From positions 24,547 through 70,142 of the forward strand of contig JAPLRF010000027.1 of NCBI GenBank assembly GCA_026399315.1: a stretch of 45,596 nucleotides of DNA. The letters are read 5' to 3'. Positions 15,818 to 25,250 of the stretch are shown piece by piece. This DNA comes from Gammaproteobacteria bacterium (lineage in GTDB: Bacteria > Pseudomonadota > Gammaproteobacteria > Coxiellales > Coxiellaceae). The position numbers and the translations under genes are program-made. Each line of letters begins with the position of its first letter. The first letter of the stretch is position 1. The notes below the pieces were generated by a model. The model was not told where the DNA came from. It did no database searches and saw only the letters and a list, made by a program, of their open reading frames with translations.

Positions 15818-16816
15818 TAATCCCATATGTTGATACGCCAAATCCGTCGCCTGTCTGCCACGCGCTGTTCGTTTGACAAAACCTTCTTGAATTAGAAATG
15901 GCTCAATGACATCTTCGATTGTGCTGCGTTCTTCAGCGATCGCAGCAGCAATGCTTTCAATGCCGGCGGGACCACCATCAAATGATTGAATTAGGGTTGT
16001 TAAATACTTTCGATCCATCACATCAAATCCGCGCATATCGACATGCAATATATCGAGTGCTGCTTTTGCAACAATTTCAGAAATATGGCCATTTGCTTGA
16101 ACTTGCGCAAAATCGCGGACACGGCGCAATAAACGATTGGCGATACGCGGCGTACCACGAGAGCGCTTTGCAATTTCTTCAGCACCATTTAAATCAATGG
16201 ATGATTTTAATATTTTGGCTGCGCGCAAAATAATTTGTTTTAATTCTTCAATTTTATAAAATTCTAAATGCGCAACAATGCCGAAGCGGTCGCGAAGCGG
16301 GGAGGTTAATGATCCTGCGCGTGTAGTCGCGCCGATCAAGGTGAATCGCGGTAAATTCATTCGAATGGAACGGGCGCCAGGTCCTTCGCCCATCATTAAA
16401 TCAAGTTGATAATCTTCCATTGCGGGATATAAAATTTCTTCGATCGCAGGACTGAGTCGATGAATTTCATCAATAAATAAAACATCATTTTCTGCTAAGC
16501 CAGTTAATACCGCTGCTAAATCGCCTTTTTTTTCTAACACAGGCGCTGATGTTTGTTTTAAATTCGCGCCTAGTTCATTGGCAATAATATTGGCGAGCGT
16601 GGTTTTCCCTAAACCCGGTGGTCCAAAAATTAAAACATGATCCAGTGCTTCGCGACGTTGAAGCGCTGCCGTAATAAATAATTCCATTTGCCTGCGAACT
16701 GCAATTTGCCCCGTATAATCAATTAGTTTTTTAGGACGAATGGATTGTTCAAGGAAAATTTCTGAACTGGAAATCGTTTCAGCGTCAATTAAACGTTCTT
16801 CAATAGTGTCGGTCAT
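15812..16816 (-). CDS. ruvB: Holliday junction branch migration ATPase RuvB (334 aa)
   Basis: AAA+ motor that drives Holliday-junction branch migration with RuvA. Walker A is visible as [17 protein letters not shown], Walker B as [16 protein letters not shown], and the C-terminal winged-helix ends [25 protein letters not shown]. Length is typical. Start ATG 16816 has AAGGAA at good spacing. It lies 75 bp downstream of ruvA, with a family-A repeat in the gap, and its own stop codon lies in another (split) copy. Confidence 0.97.
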   Translation of the reverse strand: MTDTIEERLIDAETISSSEIFLEQSIRPKKLIDYTGQIAVRRQMELFITAALQRREALDHVLIFGPPGLGKTTLANIIANELGANLKQTSAPVLEKKGDLAAVLTGLAENDVLFIDEIHRLSPAIEEILYPAMEDYQLDLMMGEGPGARSIRMNLPRFTLIGATTRAGSLTSPLRDRFGIVAHLEFYKIEELKQIILRAAKILKSSIDLNGAEEIAKRSRGTPRIANRLLRRVRDFAQVQANGHISEIVAKAALDILHVDMRGFDVMDRKYLTTLIQSFDGGPAGIESIAAAIAEERSTIEDVIEPFLIQEGFVKRTARGRQATDLAYQHMGLK

Positions 16817-16854
16817 AAGGGTTCCTTTTACTTTACCTAAAAAACGACTTCATC

Positions 16855-16897
16855 GTTCGTTCGCGTGAGGGCTACCGCCCCCACTTCTGTGCTATTT
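16855..16897 (-). repeat. REP-like palindrome, family A, on the ruvA stop codon
   Basis: On the minus strand ruvA ends TAT-AAA-TAG and continues CACAGAAGTGGGGGCGGTAG then CCCTCACGCGAACGAACG. The copy fills most of the ruvA-ruvB gap. Confidence 0.8.
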
Positions 16898-17494
16898 ATA
16901 CTTGGCCATTTGTTGTAGCGCCAAACGAATTAACTGTTCATTGTTGTGATCGGGTTGATGTACCTTCGAAATAGCATTTTTGGCATCAACGGGCTTGTAT
17001 CCCAATGCAGTGAGTGCACTAATTGCATCTTGAATCACTTGATTTGGATTTAATAAATCTGTTTGAGAAAGTGATTCGCTGCTGATTTCCCAATGCGACA
17101 ATGAATCGCGCATTTCAACGATTAATCGCTCCGCTGTTTTTTTACCGACGCCTGGAATATGCGTTAAACTACCTGCGTTTTGTGTTTGAATACAATCAAC
17201 AAAATGGGTTGTTTCCATTCCAGATAAAATAGTTAATGCCAATTTTGGACCTACGCCATTGACTTTAATGAGTGCGCGAAATAATTTGCGTTCTTGTTCT
17301 TGTGAAAATCCAAATAATAAATGCGCATCTTCGCGCACGACAAAATGTGTCAACAATGTAATGGTACTGTCAATATCAGGTAATTGATAAAACGTGCTCA
17401 TCGGCGCGTGAATTTCATAACCGATGCCGTTGACATCAATGGTTAATAAAGGGGGCTTTTTATCGATTAATTTTCCGGTGATGTGGGTGATCAT
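16892..17494 (-). CDS. ruvA: Holliday junction DNA-binding protein RuvA (200 aa)
   Basis: Tetrameric protein that holds the Holliday junction and recruits RuvB. It begins MITHITGKLIDKKPPLLTID, the usual N-terminal OB fold, then has the helix-hairpin-helix motifs LIKVNGVGPKLALTILSG and LTHIPGVGKKTAERLIVEM, and a C-terminal RuvB-binding domain (DAISALTALGYKPVDAKNAI). The frame is open further upstream, but ATG 17494 has AGGAAA at good spacing and gives the normal length. It follows ruvC by 32 bp. Confidence 0.96.
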   Translation of the reverse strand: MITHITGKLIDKKPPLLTIDVNGIGYEIHAPMSTFYQLPDIDSTITLLTHFVVREDAHLLFGFSQEQERKLFRALIKVNGVGPKLALTILSGMETTHFVDCIQTQNAGSLTHIPGVGKKTAERLIVEMRDSLSHWEISSESLSQTDLLNPNQVIQDAISALTALGYKPVDAKNAISKVHQPDHNNEQLIRLALQQMAKYK

Positions 17495-17526
17495 GGGTTT
17501 CCTGCAGAAATAGGGGTTATGACCTG

Positions 17527-18018
17527 CTAGTATATTCGAGCCAGGAGATTTGTCGAGAGGTGGCATGCATGACAAATGGCAATCGCCAACGCATCTGCCG
17601 CATCGGCTTGTGGATTGGCTGTTAATTTTAACTGCGCGCGCACCATAAATTGCATTTGTTCTTTTGAAGCAGCGCCATAACCCGACGCGAATTTTTTAAT
17701 GACACGCGGACTATATTCCGCAATGGGCAATGCAAAACTGGCAAGCGCTGCCAATGCAACGCCGCGTGCTTGCCCTAGTTTTAAAGCTGACTGGACATTG
17801 ACCTGCATAAATACTTCTTCAATGGCTGCTGTGTCGGGTTTGTGTGTTGTAATGATGTTGCATAATTCACTGTAGATATTATGCAATCGTTCAGCTATGG
17901 AATTGCCCTTTGCGTTTATTGTGCCGTGCGCGATATGGGTTAAGTTTTGTTTTTCACTTTTGATTACCCCAAAACCGGTGCGTATTGAACCCGGGTCTAT
18001 CCCGATGATGATTGACAT
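17527..18018 (-). CDS. ruvC: Holliday junction resolvase RuvC (163 aa)
   Basis: Cuts Holliday junctions symmetrically. Active-site acidic residues are visible: Asp in IIGIDPGSIRTGFGVI, Glu in AAIEEVFMQVNVQSALKLGQ, and the pair of Asp in QADAADALAIAICHA. Length is normal (about 160-175). Start ATG 18018 has AAAAGGA upstream. It is first in a ruvC-ruvA-ruvB run; yebC, usually next to it, is displaced by the two small genes at 18130-19384. Confidence 0.96.
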   Translation of the reverse strand: MSIIIGIDPGSIRTGFGVIKSEKQNLTHIAHGTINAKGNSIAERLHNIYSELCNIITTHKPDTAAIEEVFMQVNVQSALKLGQARGVALAALASFALPIAEYSPRVIKKFASGYGAASKEQMQFMVRAQLKLTANPQADAADALAIAICHACHLSTNLLARIY

Positions 18019-18069
18019 AATTTAGATCCTTTTTCGGAAAATATCTAAAAATTTATTTAAAACAAGGGG

Positions 18070-18097
18070 TTGGTGTGTAATATTTATGCGCTATACT
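18070..18097 (+). promoter_or_regulatory. Sigma-70-type promoter for the 313-aa orphan
   Basis: TTGGTG (18070-18075), 16-nt spacer, TATACT (18092-18097). The -10 matches five of six consensus bases. It lies 33 bp upstream of the start codon and supports the downstream ATG over an earlier in-frame start at 18070. Confidence 0.5.
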
Positions 18098-18129
18098 TAA
18101 AGCATTGTATATTATTTGGAGTTGACATT

Positions 18130-19071
18130 ATGCCTTCAGAATCCAATTCAAGAAAAGAAGTTATTATTGTCACGGAAGATCAAGTCAACGAAGTTTTTGC
18201 TTCGGAAAACGCACTGGGAAAAAAAATCTGTGTTGAGTTAGAATTAAAAGCAGAAAAACCTTTTAATGATCCTCGAAATAGTTTTGCATACGTCATCAGG
18301 CAATTGCTCGACCCGGAAAATTTTCGACCACCTAAAACATTAGAGTGGCGTGTTGATCACACGCAATATAAAAATTTATCCGAAAAAGACGCGCCATTTC
18401 AGGTGCGTGAAAGTCGTGCTCGAGGCCTTCCCAAGGAAAATTATTTTTTCACTAAAAAAACAGCTGTCACTTTATTGCCGCATGACGGTGTGATTTCTTT
18501 GTATGGTGGCGATGCAATTGTCATGGTTTTTGATTTAAGACGTTGTCGCGCAAAGGAATGGCCAGGTCTAGCGCCAGAAAGTGGAAAATATACTTTTGCA
18601 AATAATGCGGGCACTGATGGGCGCGGTTGGCTTAAAGGCGGTACGCTTTTTGCGCCTTGGACACCGATCGACAAAATTCGAGAAAATAATCGTGATGCGC
18701 GCGCAAAAAAAGACGTGTTGAGACACAATGAAATGTTGGTTTGTTTGGAAGGAAAGCAAAAAGGAGAGGGGGCTACAGCGCTTTGTGCAATTGGATTGCA
18801 TGACAATTGGGATAATGTAGAGTGGCGTTTGAATGCACAATATCAACGATTATTGGTTTTACAGCATCTTAATGTTGATGTCCCCATTCTTTTTTTATCC
18901 GGCAATGATGCACGTCCAATGCGTTTTTATACGCAGGAATTTCAGGCAAGCGATTTGCAGTCGGCTTTGAAAAAAGGAAAAGACAGTAATGAATATCAGT
19001 CGGCTGCTGCAGTTATAGCGCTGCAGGAAAAGATAGAGCGTGATTACCCTGTTGAACCGCGCGCACAATAA
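18130..19071 (+). CDS. Protein of unknown function (313 aa)
   Basis: I chose ATG 18130 because GGAG (18118-18121) lies at good spacing and a promoter ends upstream of it; an earlier start at 18070 overlaps that promoter. The protein is soluble, with no signal peptide or membrane helix. Features that might help a search: KTLEWRVDHTQYKNL, an aromatic-Gly core (GVISLYGGDAIVMVFDLRR), GTDGRGWLKGGTLFAPW, and a charged C-terminal helix with IERDYPVEP. I recognise no family. It is a single plus-strand gene placed between the ruvCAB and yebC-aspS blocks, facing away from ruvC, which suggests a later insertion. A role as a secreted effector is possible but not shown. Confidence 0.7.
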   Translation: MPSESNSRKEVIIVTEDQVNEVFASENALGKKICVELELKAEKPFNDPRNSFAYVIRQLLDPENFRPPKTLEWRVDHTQYKNLSEKDAPFQVRESRARGLPKENYFFTKKTAVTLLPHDGVISLYGGDAIVMVFDLRRCRAKEWPGLAPESGKYTFANNAGTDGRGWLKGGTLFAPWTPIDKIRENNRDARAKKDVLRHNEMLVCLEGKQKGEGATALCAIGLHDNWDNVEWRLNAQYQRLLVLQHLNVDVPILFLSGNDARPMRFYTQEFQASDLQSALKKGKDSNEYQSAAAVIALQEKIERDYPVEPRAQ

Positions 19072-19100
19072 AATAAATAATGACAAACAGCGACGATCCA

Positions 19101-19131
19101 TCAGAAGCGAGCGGCGGTAGCCCTCGCGCGA
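19101..19131 (+). repeat. REP-like palindrome, family A, after the 313-aa orphan
   Basis: TCAGAAGCGAGCGGCGGTAG followed by CCCTCGCGCGA. This copy sits about 30 bp after the stop rather than on it, between two convergent genes, where it may act as a terminator-like structure. Confidence 0.7.
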
Positions 19132-19162
19132 TTTATTGAGAAGCCGTAAGCAATGCAAGTTG

Positions 19163-19384
19163 TCACGCAAGCTTCCGTGTATGCCACCATTTTCGAAACA
19201 CCACAATTGTCCAAACAATTTCAACACAACCAAAAGGCCATGCGCCTTGTAAAAAACCATAAATTGAGCCCAAAATGCAGGATAATGAAAAACCCAAAAT
19301 AAACAAATGGTGTTTTTCTTCGAGCGAATAAAATATCAACATTGCAATAACAGAAAATAAACCAAAAGCAGTTAAGAGATCCAT
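19163..19384 (-). CDS. Small conserved membrane protein (73 aa)
   Basis: Three hydrophobic segments (DLLTAFGLFSVIAMLIFYSL, HHLFILGFSLSCILGSIYGF, CVEIVWTIVVF) make up almost the whole chain. The motif GSIYGFLQGAWPFGCVEIVW resembles a widespread proteobacterial family of small hypothetical membrane proteins; I recall the pattern but not a name or role. Start ATG 19384 has AAAGGT upstream. It lies 12 bp downstream of yebC on the same strand and probably shares its transcript. Confidence 0.65.
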   Translation of the reverse strand: MDLLTAFGLFSVIAMLIFYSLEEKHHLFILGFSLSCILGSIYGFLQGAWPFGCVEIVWTIVVFRKWWHTRKLA

Positions 19385-19396
19385 AAAATTTACCTT

Positions 19397-20140
19397 TTAT
19401 AATTTCGCCAAAATTGTTTCTGAAATATCTGCATTAGAATAAACGTTCTGAACGTCATCCAAATCTTCTAGCATTTCAGTTAATTTAATCATTTCTTTTA
19501 CTTGTTCAATATCCTCAAGTTTTGCCTGTGTAGACGGTAACATCGTGATTTCAGCTTGCAAGAATTTTAAATTTGCTGCAGTTAAAGCATTTTTCACAGC
19601 ATCAAAATTATCGGGTGATGTAATGACGTCGATACTTTTATCGTCATTGACAATCACATCATCAGCGCCGGCTTCCAATGCCACTTCAAATATTTTTTCC
19701 TCTGAGCTACCAGTCGGAAATTGAATAAAGCCTGATTTAGTAAATAAAAAAGCGACGGAGCCGGATGCGCCAAAATTACCATGTTTGGTGAAAGCATGAC
19801 GCACATCGGATGCTGTGCGATTTTTATTATCTGTTAAGCATTCCACCATCACAGCAACGCCGCCAGGCCCATATCCTTCATAGACGCATTCCAGCATTGA
19901 AGCCATGTCTTCGCTGCCAGCACCGCGTTTGATGGCGCGGTTAATTGTGTCGCGCGTCATGTTTTGAATTAATGCTTTTTGTACCGCCAAACGCAAGCGG
20001 GGATTGGTTGCTTCATCGCCGCCACCCATGCGTGCAGCAGTGGTAATTTCGCGAATTAATTTTGTAAACATTTTTCCGCGCTTTGAATCTTGTGCGCCTT
20101 TGCGGTGTTGGATGTTGCTCCATTTACTGTGGCCGGCCAT
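19397..20140 (-). CDS. yebC: YebC/PmpR-family regulator (247 aa)
   Basis: Begins [20 protein letters not shown], the hallmark of the YebC family, and carries [23 protein letters not shown] and [23 protein letters not shown]. YebC proteins were first described as DNA-binding regulators; some members have since been linked to translation of difficult peptide stretches. Length fits. It is downstream of aspS by 81 bp; aspS-yebC-ruvC is a common gammaproteobacterial order, here interrupted before ruvC. Confidence 0.93.
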   Translation of the reverse strand: MAGHSKWSNIQHRKGAQDSKRGKMFTKLIREITTAARMGGGDEATNPRLRLAVQKALIQNMTRDTINRAIKRGAGSEDMASMLECVYEGYGPGGVAVMVECLTDNKNRTASDVRHAFTKHGNFGASGSVAFLFTKSGFIQFPTGSSEEKIFEVALEAGADDVIVNDDKSIDVITSPDNFDAVKNALTAANLKFLQAEITMLPSTQAKLEDIEQVKEMIKLTEMLEDLDDVQNVYSNADISETILAKL

Positions 20141-20189
20141 GATGTGTTCTCTTAATTTATATTGCTATGGTTATATTTATATTGCAAAG

Positions 20190-20227
20190 ATCGCACGCAG
20201 GCTGCCGCCCGCGTTTCCGTGCTATTT
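20190..20227 (-). repeat. REP-like palindrome, family A, on the aspS stop codon
   Basis: On the minus strand aspS ends ATT-AAA-TAG and continues CACGGAAACGCGGGCGGCAG then CCTGCGTGCGATC. This copy is the best template for rebuilding the one split downstream of ruvB. Confidence 0.78.
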
Positions 20228-21967
20228 AATGGTTTTAATGCCTAATTCATGCAATTGTTTGAAATCCGCAACCGAGGGCGCATTGGTCAATGGACAGCTT
20301 GCCGTTTGTGTTTTCGGAAAAGCAATGACGTCACGGATATTCGTTGTATCTGTCATTAACATAGCGATACGATCAACGCCAAACGCAATACCGCCATGCG
20401 GTGGTGCGCCAAATTTCAAGGCTGATAATAAATGCCCGAATTTCGCATTTGCTTCTTCTTCTTTAATACCTAAAATATCAAGCGATGTTAATTGCATATC
20501 ATGACGGTGAATACGGATTGATCCGCCACCAATCTCATAACCATTTAACACCATATCGTATGCGCGTGAATTGGAATGACCTGGATTCTCACGTAGTTTA
20601 TTAATATCTGATTCTGTCGGCGCAGTGAAAGGATGATGCAAAGGCTCCCATTTCCCTTCTTTATCGAGTTGATACATTGGGAAATCGGTTACCCACAATG
20701 GTGCCCACTGACACGTATATAAATTTAAATCTTTGCATAATTTATCGCGTAATGCGCCTAATGCTTCAGTGACAATTTTTGATTTGTCAGCGCCAAAAAA
20801 TAAAATATCGCCTGTTTCCGCTTTTGTGCGTTGAATAATTTCAGCAATAATATTTTCCGGGATGAATTTTAAAATCGGGGATTGCAAACCATCTGCTGCC
20901 ATTTTGATGTACGCCAATCCTTTTGCGCCATAAATTGAGACAAATTGCGTATAGTCATCAATTTGTTTGCGTGATAAGTCAGCGCCTTTGGGCAAGCGTA
21001 AAACAGTAACGCGGCCATCAATATCATTGGCGGGGCCATGAAACACCTTGAATTCAACGGTTTTCATCAAGTCATTAATATCCACTAATTCTAATGGATT
21101 ACGCATGTCGGGTTTGTCGGAGCCAAATCGACGCATTGCATCAGCAAAAGGCATGCGTGGGAATTTTGGTAAATCAACATTCAAACTTGTTTTAAATAAT
21201 TCACGAATCATGTTTTCCGTGAGATCTTGCACGTCACTTTCATTTACAAAAGACATTTCCATGTCGAGCTGTGTAAATTCAGGTTGACGGTCGGCACGCA
21301 AATCTTCATCGCGAAAACATTTTACGATTTGATAATAACGGTCAAACCCCGCGATCATTAACAATTGTTTAAAGATTTGGGGAGATTGCGGCAGGGCATA
21401 AAACTTCCCGGGTTGATTGCGACTCGGCACCAAATAATCACGCGCACCTTCAGGTGTTGTTTTGGTTAACACAGGCGTTTCAACATCCGTGAAGTTTTTA
21501 GCATCCAGAAAATGGCGAATAAAACGAATAATATCCGCGCGTTTTTTCAATCGATTTTGATTTTCTTTTCTGCGCAAATCTAGGTAACGGTATTTCAATC
21601 GCACTTCTTCGCCGACATCCTGATAATCATCGATGTTGAAGGGCAGGGGTTCTGCGGTGTTTAAAATTTCAATTGCTGTTGCGTCAATTTCCACTTCGCC
21701 GGAAGGAATTTCTTTGTTGATGGTGCCTTCAGGTCGCATACGCACGGTACCGGTGATGCGGACAACAAATTCATTTCTTAATTTTTGAGCGACATCAAAA
21801 GTATTGTTATTTTTTGGGTCACAAACGATTTGAACGATATCATTGCGATCGCGTAAATCAATGAAAATTAAGCCCCCGTGATCACGACGACGGTGAACCC
21901 AGCCGCACAAGGTAACTGATTGGTTGATGAGTGTTTTGTTGATTTCGCAAGCCGCTTGTTTTCGCAT
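20222..21967 (-). CDS. aspS: Aspartyl-tRNA synthetase (581 aa)
   Basis: Class II synthetase that charges tRNA-Asp (or Asp/Asn if non-discriminating, which sequence inspection does not settle). The N-terminal OB fold shows [20 protein letters not shown]; the catalytic core shows [40 protein letters not shown] (motif 2) and [13 protein letters not shown] (motif 3). The bacterial GAD insertion is present between motifs 2 and 3. Length (581) is normal for the bacterial enzyme. It heads the aspS-yebC run and its stop lies in a family-A repeat. Confidence 0.97.
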   Translation of the reverse strand: MRKQAACEINKTLINQSVTLCGWVHRRRDHGGLIFIDLRDRNDIVQIVCDPKNNNTFDVAQKLRNEFVVRITGTVRMRPEGTINKEIPSGEVEIDATAIEILNTAEPLPFNIDDYQDVGEEVRLKYRYLDLRRKENQNRLKKRADIIRFIRHFLDAKNFTDVETPVLTKTTPEGARDYLVPSRNQPGKFYALPQSPQIFKQLLMIAGFDRYYQIVKCFRDEDLRADRQPEFTQLDMEMSFVNESDVQDLTENMIRELFKTSLNVDLPKFPRMPFADAMRRFGSDKPDMRNPLELVDINDLMKTVEFKVFHGPANDIDGRVTVLRLPKGADLSRKQIDDYTQFVSIYGAKGLAYIKMAADGLQSPILKFIPENIIAEIIQRTKAETGDILFFGADKSKIVTEALGALRDKLCKDLNLYTCQWAPLWVTDFPMYQLDKEGKWEPLHHPFTAPTESDINKLRENPGHSNSRAYDMVLNGYEIGGGSIRIHRHDMQLTSLDILGIKEEEANAKFGHLLSALKFGAPPHGGIAFGVDRIAMLMTDTTNIRDVIAFPKTQTASCPLTNAPSVADFKQLHELGIKTIK

Positions 21968-22096
21968 GTTTTTATCGCTTTTCTAATGGGAATGTAAGAG
22001 CCACATGTTAGCGATTGTGTGCTTCATTCGCAATAGTTTTGGGAGACTCAGCTTCAAAACTGAATGTTTTATCCAACGTCACTATTGCGCGCTAAA

Positions 22097-22330
22097 TTAC
22101 TTTGCTTTATCGGGCACTTTTGGCTTTTCTACTACTGGCGTTGTGGGTTTGTTTTTAAAGTCGGTAACGTACCAGCCGTTGCCTTTGAGCTGAAAGCTAC
22201 TCGATGAAATTTGTTTAACCAAATCGTCTTTATGGCAATGCGGGCATGTTTTGGCAGGTTCATCAGACATTTTTTGTAATAATTCAGTGGATTCGTTGCA
22301 ATTGGTGCAATGGTATTCATATAAAGGCAT
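22097..22330 (-). CDS. FmdB-family zinc-ribbon protein (77 aa)
   Basis: Begins MPLYEYHCTNCNESTELLQK, with a second pair CPHC, giving the four-cysteine zinc ribbon of the FmdB/CxxC-CxxC-SSSS family; the SSSSF motif follows (KQISSSSFQLKGNGWY). I chose ATG 22330 because the family starts there and GGAGAT lies upstream. These small proteins are widely found next to aspS in gammaproteobacteria; function is unclear. The last 20 residues are Pro/Lys-rich. Confidence 0.88.
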   Translation of the reverse strand: MPLYEYHCTNCNESTELLQKMSDEPAKTCPHCHKDDLVKQISSSSFQLKGNGWYVTDFKNKPTTPVVEKPKVPDKAK

Positions 22331-22440
22331 GAGTTGATCTCCGGTTAGCCGAAATTCTAATCTGTTTCGATAAAAAAACAATAGATAGTTTATTGAGGGT
22401 GATTGCGTGACTCAAGTGCAGATTAATATTTGTTTGAAGG

Positions 22441-22548
22441 AGTGGAAGCGGAAGCGCAAGCGACCGCGTAAGCTGCCCGTGTTTTATATTCTATTTTCCA
22501 GTGAGAAATAGTTTGCGTGTTCGCACACAGCCTTCCGGTTGCGCTTCC
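22441..22548. repeat. Imperfect 100-bp inverted repeat in the gap before the outer-membrane protein gene
   Basis: GGAAGCGCAA (22450-22459) pairs with TTGCGCTTCC (22539-22548) around a 79-nt loop, and the left arm resembles the family-A core. It is the main structure in the 457-bp gene-free stretch 22331-22787; the rest is AT-rich promoter-like DNA. Confidence 0.5.
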
Positions 22549-22719
22549 GAGCAGTTTAATAAAATGGCACGCTTGATCTAAGCCTTTTGCTGCAGGAAAA
22601 ACTAGAACATCGAGTTATATTGTCATCTGTTTTGTTGTATGGCTGTTAATATCCCTTTATTTCGGTAATTTTTACAGCCTTTTGACCCTTAACCATTTGA
22701 AAAATATTGCAATACTTGC

Positions 22720-22757
22720 GGTCAATTAAAATCTAGGATAGTCTGCAAAGGTCAATT
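22720..22757 (+). promoter_or_regulatory. Direct repeat GGTCAATT x2 upstream of the outer-membrane protein gene
   Basis: GGTCAATT occurs at 22720-22727 and 22750-22757, exactly 30 bp apart (about three helical turns), 31-68 bp upstream of the start codon. It could be a paired activator or repressor site; no regulator is identified. Confidence 0.3.
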
Positions 22758-22787
22758 CAAATTTTAATGTTCAAAAGGGAGAACACG

Positions 22788-23348
22788 ATGTTAAGGAAAA
22801 AACTATTTGGAGTTGTTTCAGTTGGTTTATTGGCAACAGCATTAACTGCTGCTTCATTTGCGGGCGGTCCAACAATGGAAGCTGCACCAGCACCAGTTGA
22901 TAATTCAGGTTTCACATTGGGCATGGATCTTGCAACATTTGGTTTCGATTCAGGTCATAATGCTTATGCACTTATGTTTGGTTATGTTAACGAAGACTTC
23001 TTGGTTAACTTAGGTGCGGGTTATGAAGGTGTTTCTCCTAACCTTGGCGCAAGCGAAAACGTATTTGGTTTACGCGGCTATTTAGGTTTAAGACATTCGT
23101 TAATGCAAACATTGTATTTCACATATGGTGCATTGGCTTCTTATGGCATCATCAGCAATACTTCTGCAACTCGTACTGACCCCTACACAGTGGGTGCGTT
23201 CGTTGGTCTTGATTACCAACCAATGCCACATTTCTTGTTATCGTTTAAGATCTCGCCTTACAGCTACGCTCGCGCAGTTACTAAAGGGACTTCGAACAAC
23301 GTATTTACAAGTGGTGCGATTGGTGCATCTTATGTTTTCACTTCATAA
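22788..23348 (+). CDS. Outer-membrane beta-barrel protein (186 aa)
   Basis: ATG 22788 has AGGGAG upstream and opens a signal peptide (MLRKKLFGVVSVGLLATAL, cleavage near SFA-GG). The mature part alternates short amphipathic strands with turns (YALMFGYVNEDFLVNLGAGY, VFGLRGYLGLRHSLMQTLYF, VGAFVGLDYQPMPHFLLSFK) and ends in YVFTS, not the usual terminal Phe. This is the profile of a small eight-stranded barrel, but the family is not identified. It stands alone, with a 457-bp upstream gap and a strong terminator. Confidence 0.75.
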   Translation: MLRKKLFGVVSVGLLATALTAASFAGGPTMEAAPAPVDNSGFTLGMDLATFGFDSGHNAYALMFGYVNEDFLVNLGAGYEGVSPNLGASENVFGLRGYLGLRHSLMQTLYFTYGALASYGIISNTSATRTDPYTVGAFVGLDYQPMPHFLLSFKISPYSYARAVTKGTSNNVFTSGAIGASYVFTS

Positions 23349-23361
23349 GATTTGCGTCATC

Positions 23362-23402
23362 AAAAAAAGCTGCCAGGGCGAAAGTCCTCGCAGCTTTTTT
23401 TT
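23362..23402 (+). terminator. Rho-independent terminator of the outer-membrane protein gene
   Basis: AAAAAAAGCTGC pairs with GCAGCTTTTTTT, with a second inner stem GGGCGAAAGTCC, and a long T-run follows. It lies 14 bp after the stop. The inner part (GGGCGAAAGTCCTCGC) resembles the family-A core, so the terminator may have been built from such an element. Confidence 0.88.
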
Positions 23403-23538
23403 GCTCCTGGATATTTGTTAATATGCGCATCGACAATCAGGATGCCAATTTTTTTGTTTATAAGCTGATTTGTCGTACTGGCTAACGCCAGCACTTCCGT
23501 ACCCATTCACTAGCCTAAAAGAATATCAATATCGCGCA

Positions 23539-23919
23539 TTATTCCCTGTCAATATAAAACCATTCGTTGTTTATTTTTTCAAATATGCTTTTTTCGTGGA
23601 TTGATCTTGTTACGCCCTGTTCGGAAAAAAGTGCGGTAAAGGTGACAGTGCCGATATTGCCAATTGCTGGCGGTGCGTCAATAACTGTTAGTCCTAACCA
23701 TTGGACGGATAAAGCCCATTTTTTTGCACTGACAGGGTCATAATCTTTAGCGGCTTTCTGACGCATGGTCTTCTGAATATAAGCAATATCGGCCAGCGTA
23801 TATGCAGTATAACGCGAACGCATTAAAATTTCGGGGGTGCCTGCTGTTTTTTCTCCCCTTAAGTAAGGCTGACAGCAGTTATGGAAGGATTGGGTGTCGT
23901 TACAAGGGCAGGTCAGCAT
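23539..23919 (-). CDS. ychJ: YchJ-family SEC-C protein (126 aa)
   Basis: Starts MLTCPCNDTQSFHNCCQPYL, the zinc-binding SEC-C motif (C-x-C-x8-C-C), followed by the UPF0225 domain with TPEILMRSRYTAYTLADIAYI and WLGLTVIDAP. Length (126) is near normal, though it lacks the second C-terminal SEC-C motif that E. coli YchJ has. Function is not established. ATG 23919 has AAGAAGG upstream. It is followed by repeat-like DNA (CTGGCtaacGCCAG near 23480) and preceded by the orphan at 23932. Confidence 0.85.
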   Translation of the reverse strand: MLTCPCNDTQSFHNCCQPYLRGEKTAGTPEILMRSRYTAYTLADIAYIQKTMRQKAAKDYDPVSAKKWALSVQWLGLTVIDAPPAIGNIGTVTFTALFSEQGVTRSIHEKSIFEKINNEWFYIDRE

Positions 23920-23931
23920 AAGCCTTCTTTT

Positions 23932-25146
23932 TTATTTTAAAATAGGAGTATAGGATTGATCATCAAACCACTGCAAAAACAGTGATTTGTCGAGCGATAG
24001 TTCTTTTGAATTTGATGCAGCTACTTCAGACTGAGAGAAACAGCAACAGCTGTATTGCCTTTCAAGCATTGATGTTAGCCAGCTTGTTATATTATCTTGT
24101 AAACACAGTATTTCATTGTTGGAAGCAGATAAATAGCGCCTAAGAATTATAGGATTTGCCATTATCATTAATAAAATAAATTTTTTTATTTTTCCGTAAT
24201 CATTAGGATCCATTGATTTAGCTTTGATGCAATTTATTGCTGTCTTTGACGGGATATTTTTTAAAAAAACATAAATTTTTGAAATGCGTGCAATATCAGC
24301 TTTTGTTTTTTCTATTAATAAAGCGGTCTGTTCTGTGTTTACGCCCTCATTTTTTAATTTAAGCGCTAAATCGAACAATGTTTTGCACTGTTCTTCTGTT
24401 TTAAGAATAGCATCGAAATCAATGTAATAGTAATACCCCGTGTCAATGAAAATATTGTCATATAAATTTGAATTTGTTAAGTCCGCTGTGATTTTTTCAA
24501 ACATTTTTAAATCAATTTCTTTTCCGTGATAACTTTCGAGGTCAATAATAAGTTTATTTAACTGCTCATAGCGCAGTGAATCTTTTATTTCAGGGAAAAG
24601 TTCATTTATTTCGACATATTGAGCATGTAATTTTTTTGCTTGCGCTAAAAATTTTATTTTTTTTGAGTCGGCTTGTTCGTAGGTATCACTAAAAAGTTGA
24701 TCGCATTCGCTATCGAGCTGAGGTTTTTTTGCTTTATATGTCAAACGTGAGTGAACAGTTAAAAATTCTTCTAAAATACAAGGGAGACGAATTAATTTTT
24801 TGTTTGCAGTAAAGACAAGGGAATCTCTATCCGCTGGTAATGCTTCTTTTCTGAAATGTTTTAATTCATTTGTTATTTTTAAGATTGCATCTACTGCGGA
24901 AGAAACAGCCGCTAAATTATCTTTTTCACACGCCTCAATTTTATCGAGTTGCGATCCAACGTTGGTTTGAATTATTTTCCAGGTCTTGGCATGCAGTTCG
25001 GATGCTTCAGCAAGAAAAAAAAATTCTAATGCTGCTTTATAGTCGCCTTTTTCAAAGTGTTCTTTTCCGAGAATATAATTGTTTTCGCGTTCTATTTGCG
25101 CAAGTCGCGCAACGCCACCCAGTATTTTCTCGCTCTCAGATCGCAT
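23932..25146 (-). CDS. Helical protein of unknown function with a TPR-like N-terminus (404 aa)
   Basis: No family recognised. Near the N-terminus is GKEHFEKGDYKAALEFFFLA, which fits one tetratricopeptide-like helix pair; the remainder is Lys/Glu/Leu-rich and predicted helical, without signal peptide. A C-terminal ERQYSCCCFSQSEVAASNSK stretch has three adjacent cysteines, which could be lipidated in a eukaryotic host, an idea that rests only on that motif. Start ATG 25146 has AGAGG at proper spacing; a GTG two codons earlier is also in frame. The strand and spacing (12 nt) place it upstream of ychJ, perhaps cotranscribed. Lower GC than its neighbours suggests later acquisition. Confidence 0.65.
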   Translation of the reverse strand: MRSESEKILGGVARLAQIERENNYILGKEHFEKGDYKAALEFFFLAEASELHAKTWKIIQTNVGSQLDKIEACEKDNLAAVSSAVDAILKITNELKHFRKEALPADRDSLVFTANKKLIRLPCILEEFLTVHSRLTYKAKKPQLDSECDQLFSDTYEQADSKKIKFLAQAKKLHAQYVEINELFPEIKDSLRYEQLNKLIIDLESYHGKEIDLKMFEKITADLTNSNLYDNIFIDTGYYYYIDFDAILKTEEQCKTLFDLALKLKNEGVNTEQTALLIEKTKADIARISKIYVFLKNIPSKTAINCIKAKSMDPNDYGKIKKFILLMIMANPIILRRYLSASNNEILCLQDNITSWLTSMLERQYSCCCFSQSEVAASNSKELSLDKSLFLQWFDDQSYTPILK

Positions 25147-25250
25147 CGTCACCTCTAAAATATGTCAGGGAGAGTCCTTTGGTGTTGCATAAAAGACTGA
25201 AGATCGATGCATTTTTCACCGACCCTCGTCGATTATTAATAACGAATTTC

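Noticed and set aside
17495..17575. Upstream start for ruvA
   Set aside because: It overlaps the end of ruvC and lacks a ribosome binding site; RuvA starts at MITHITGKL.
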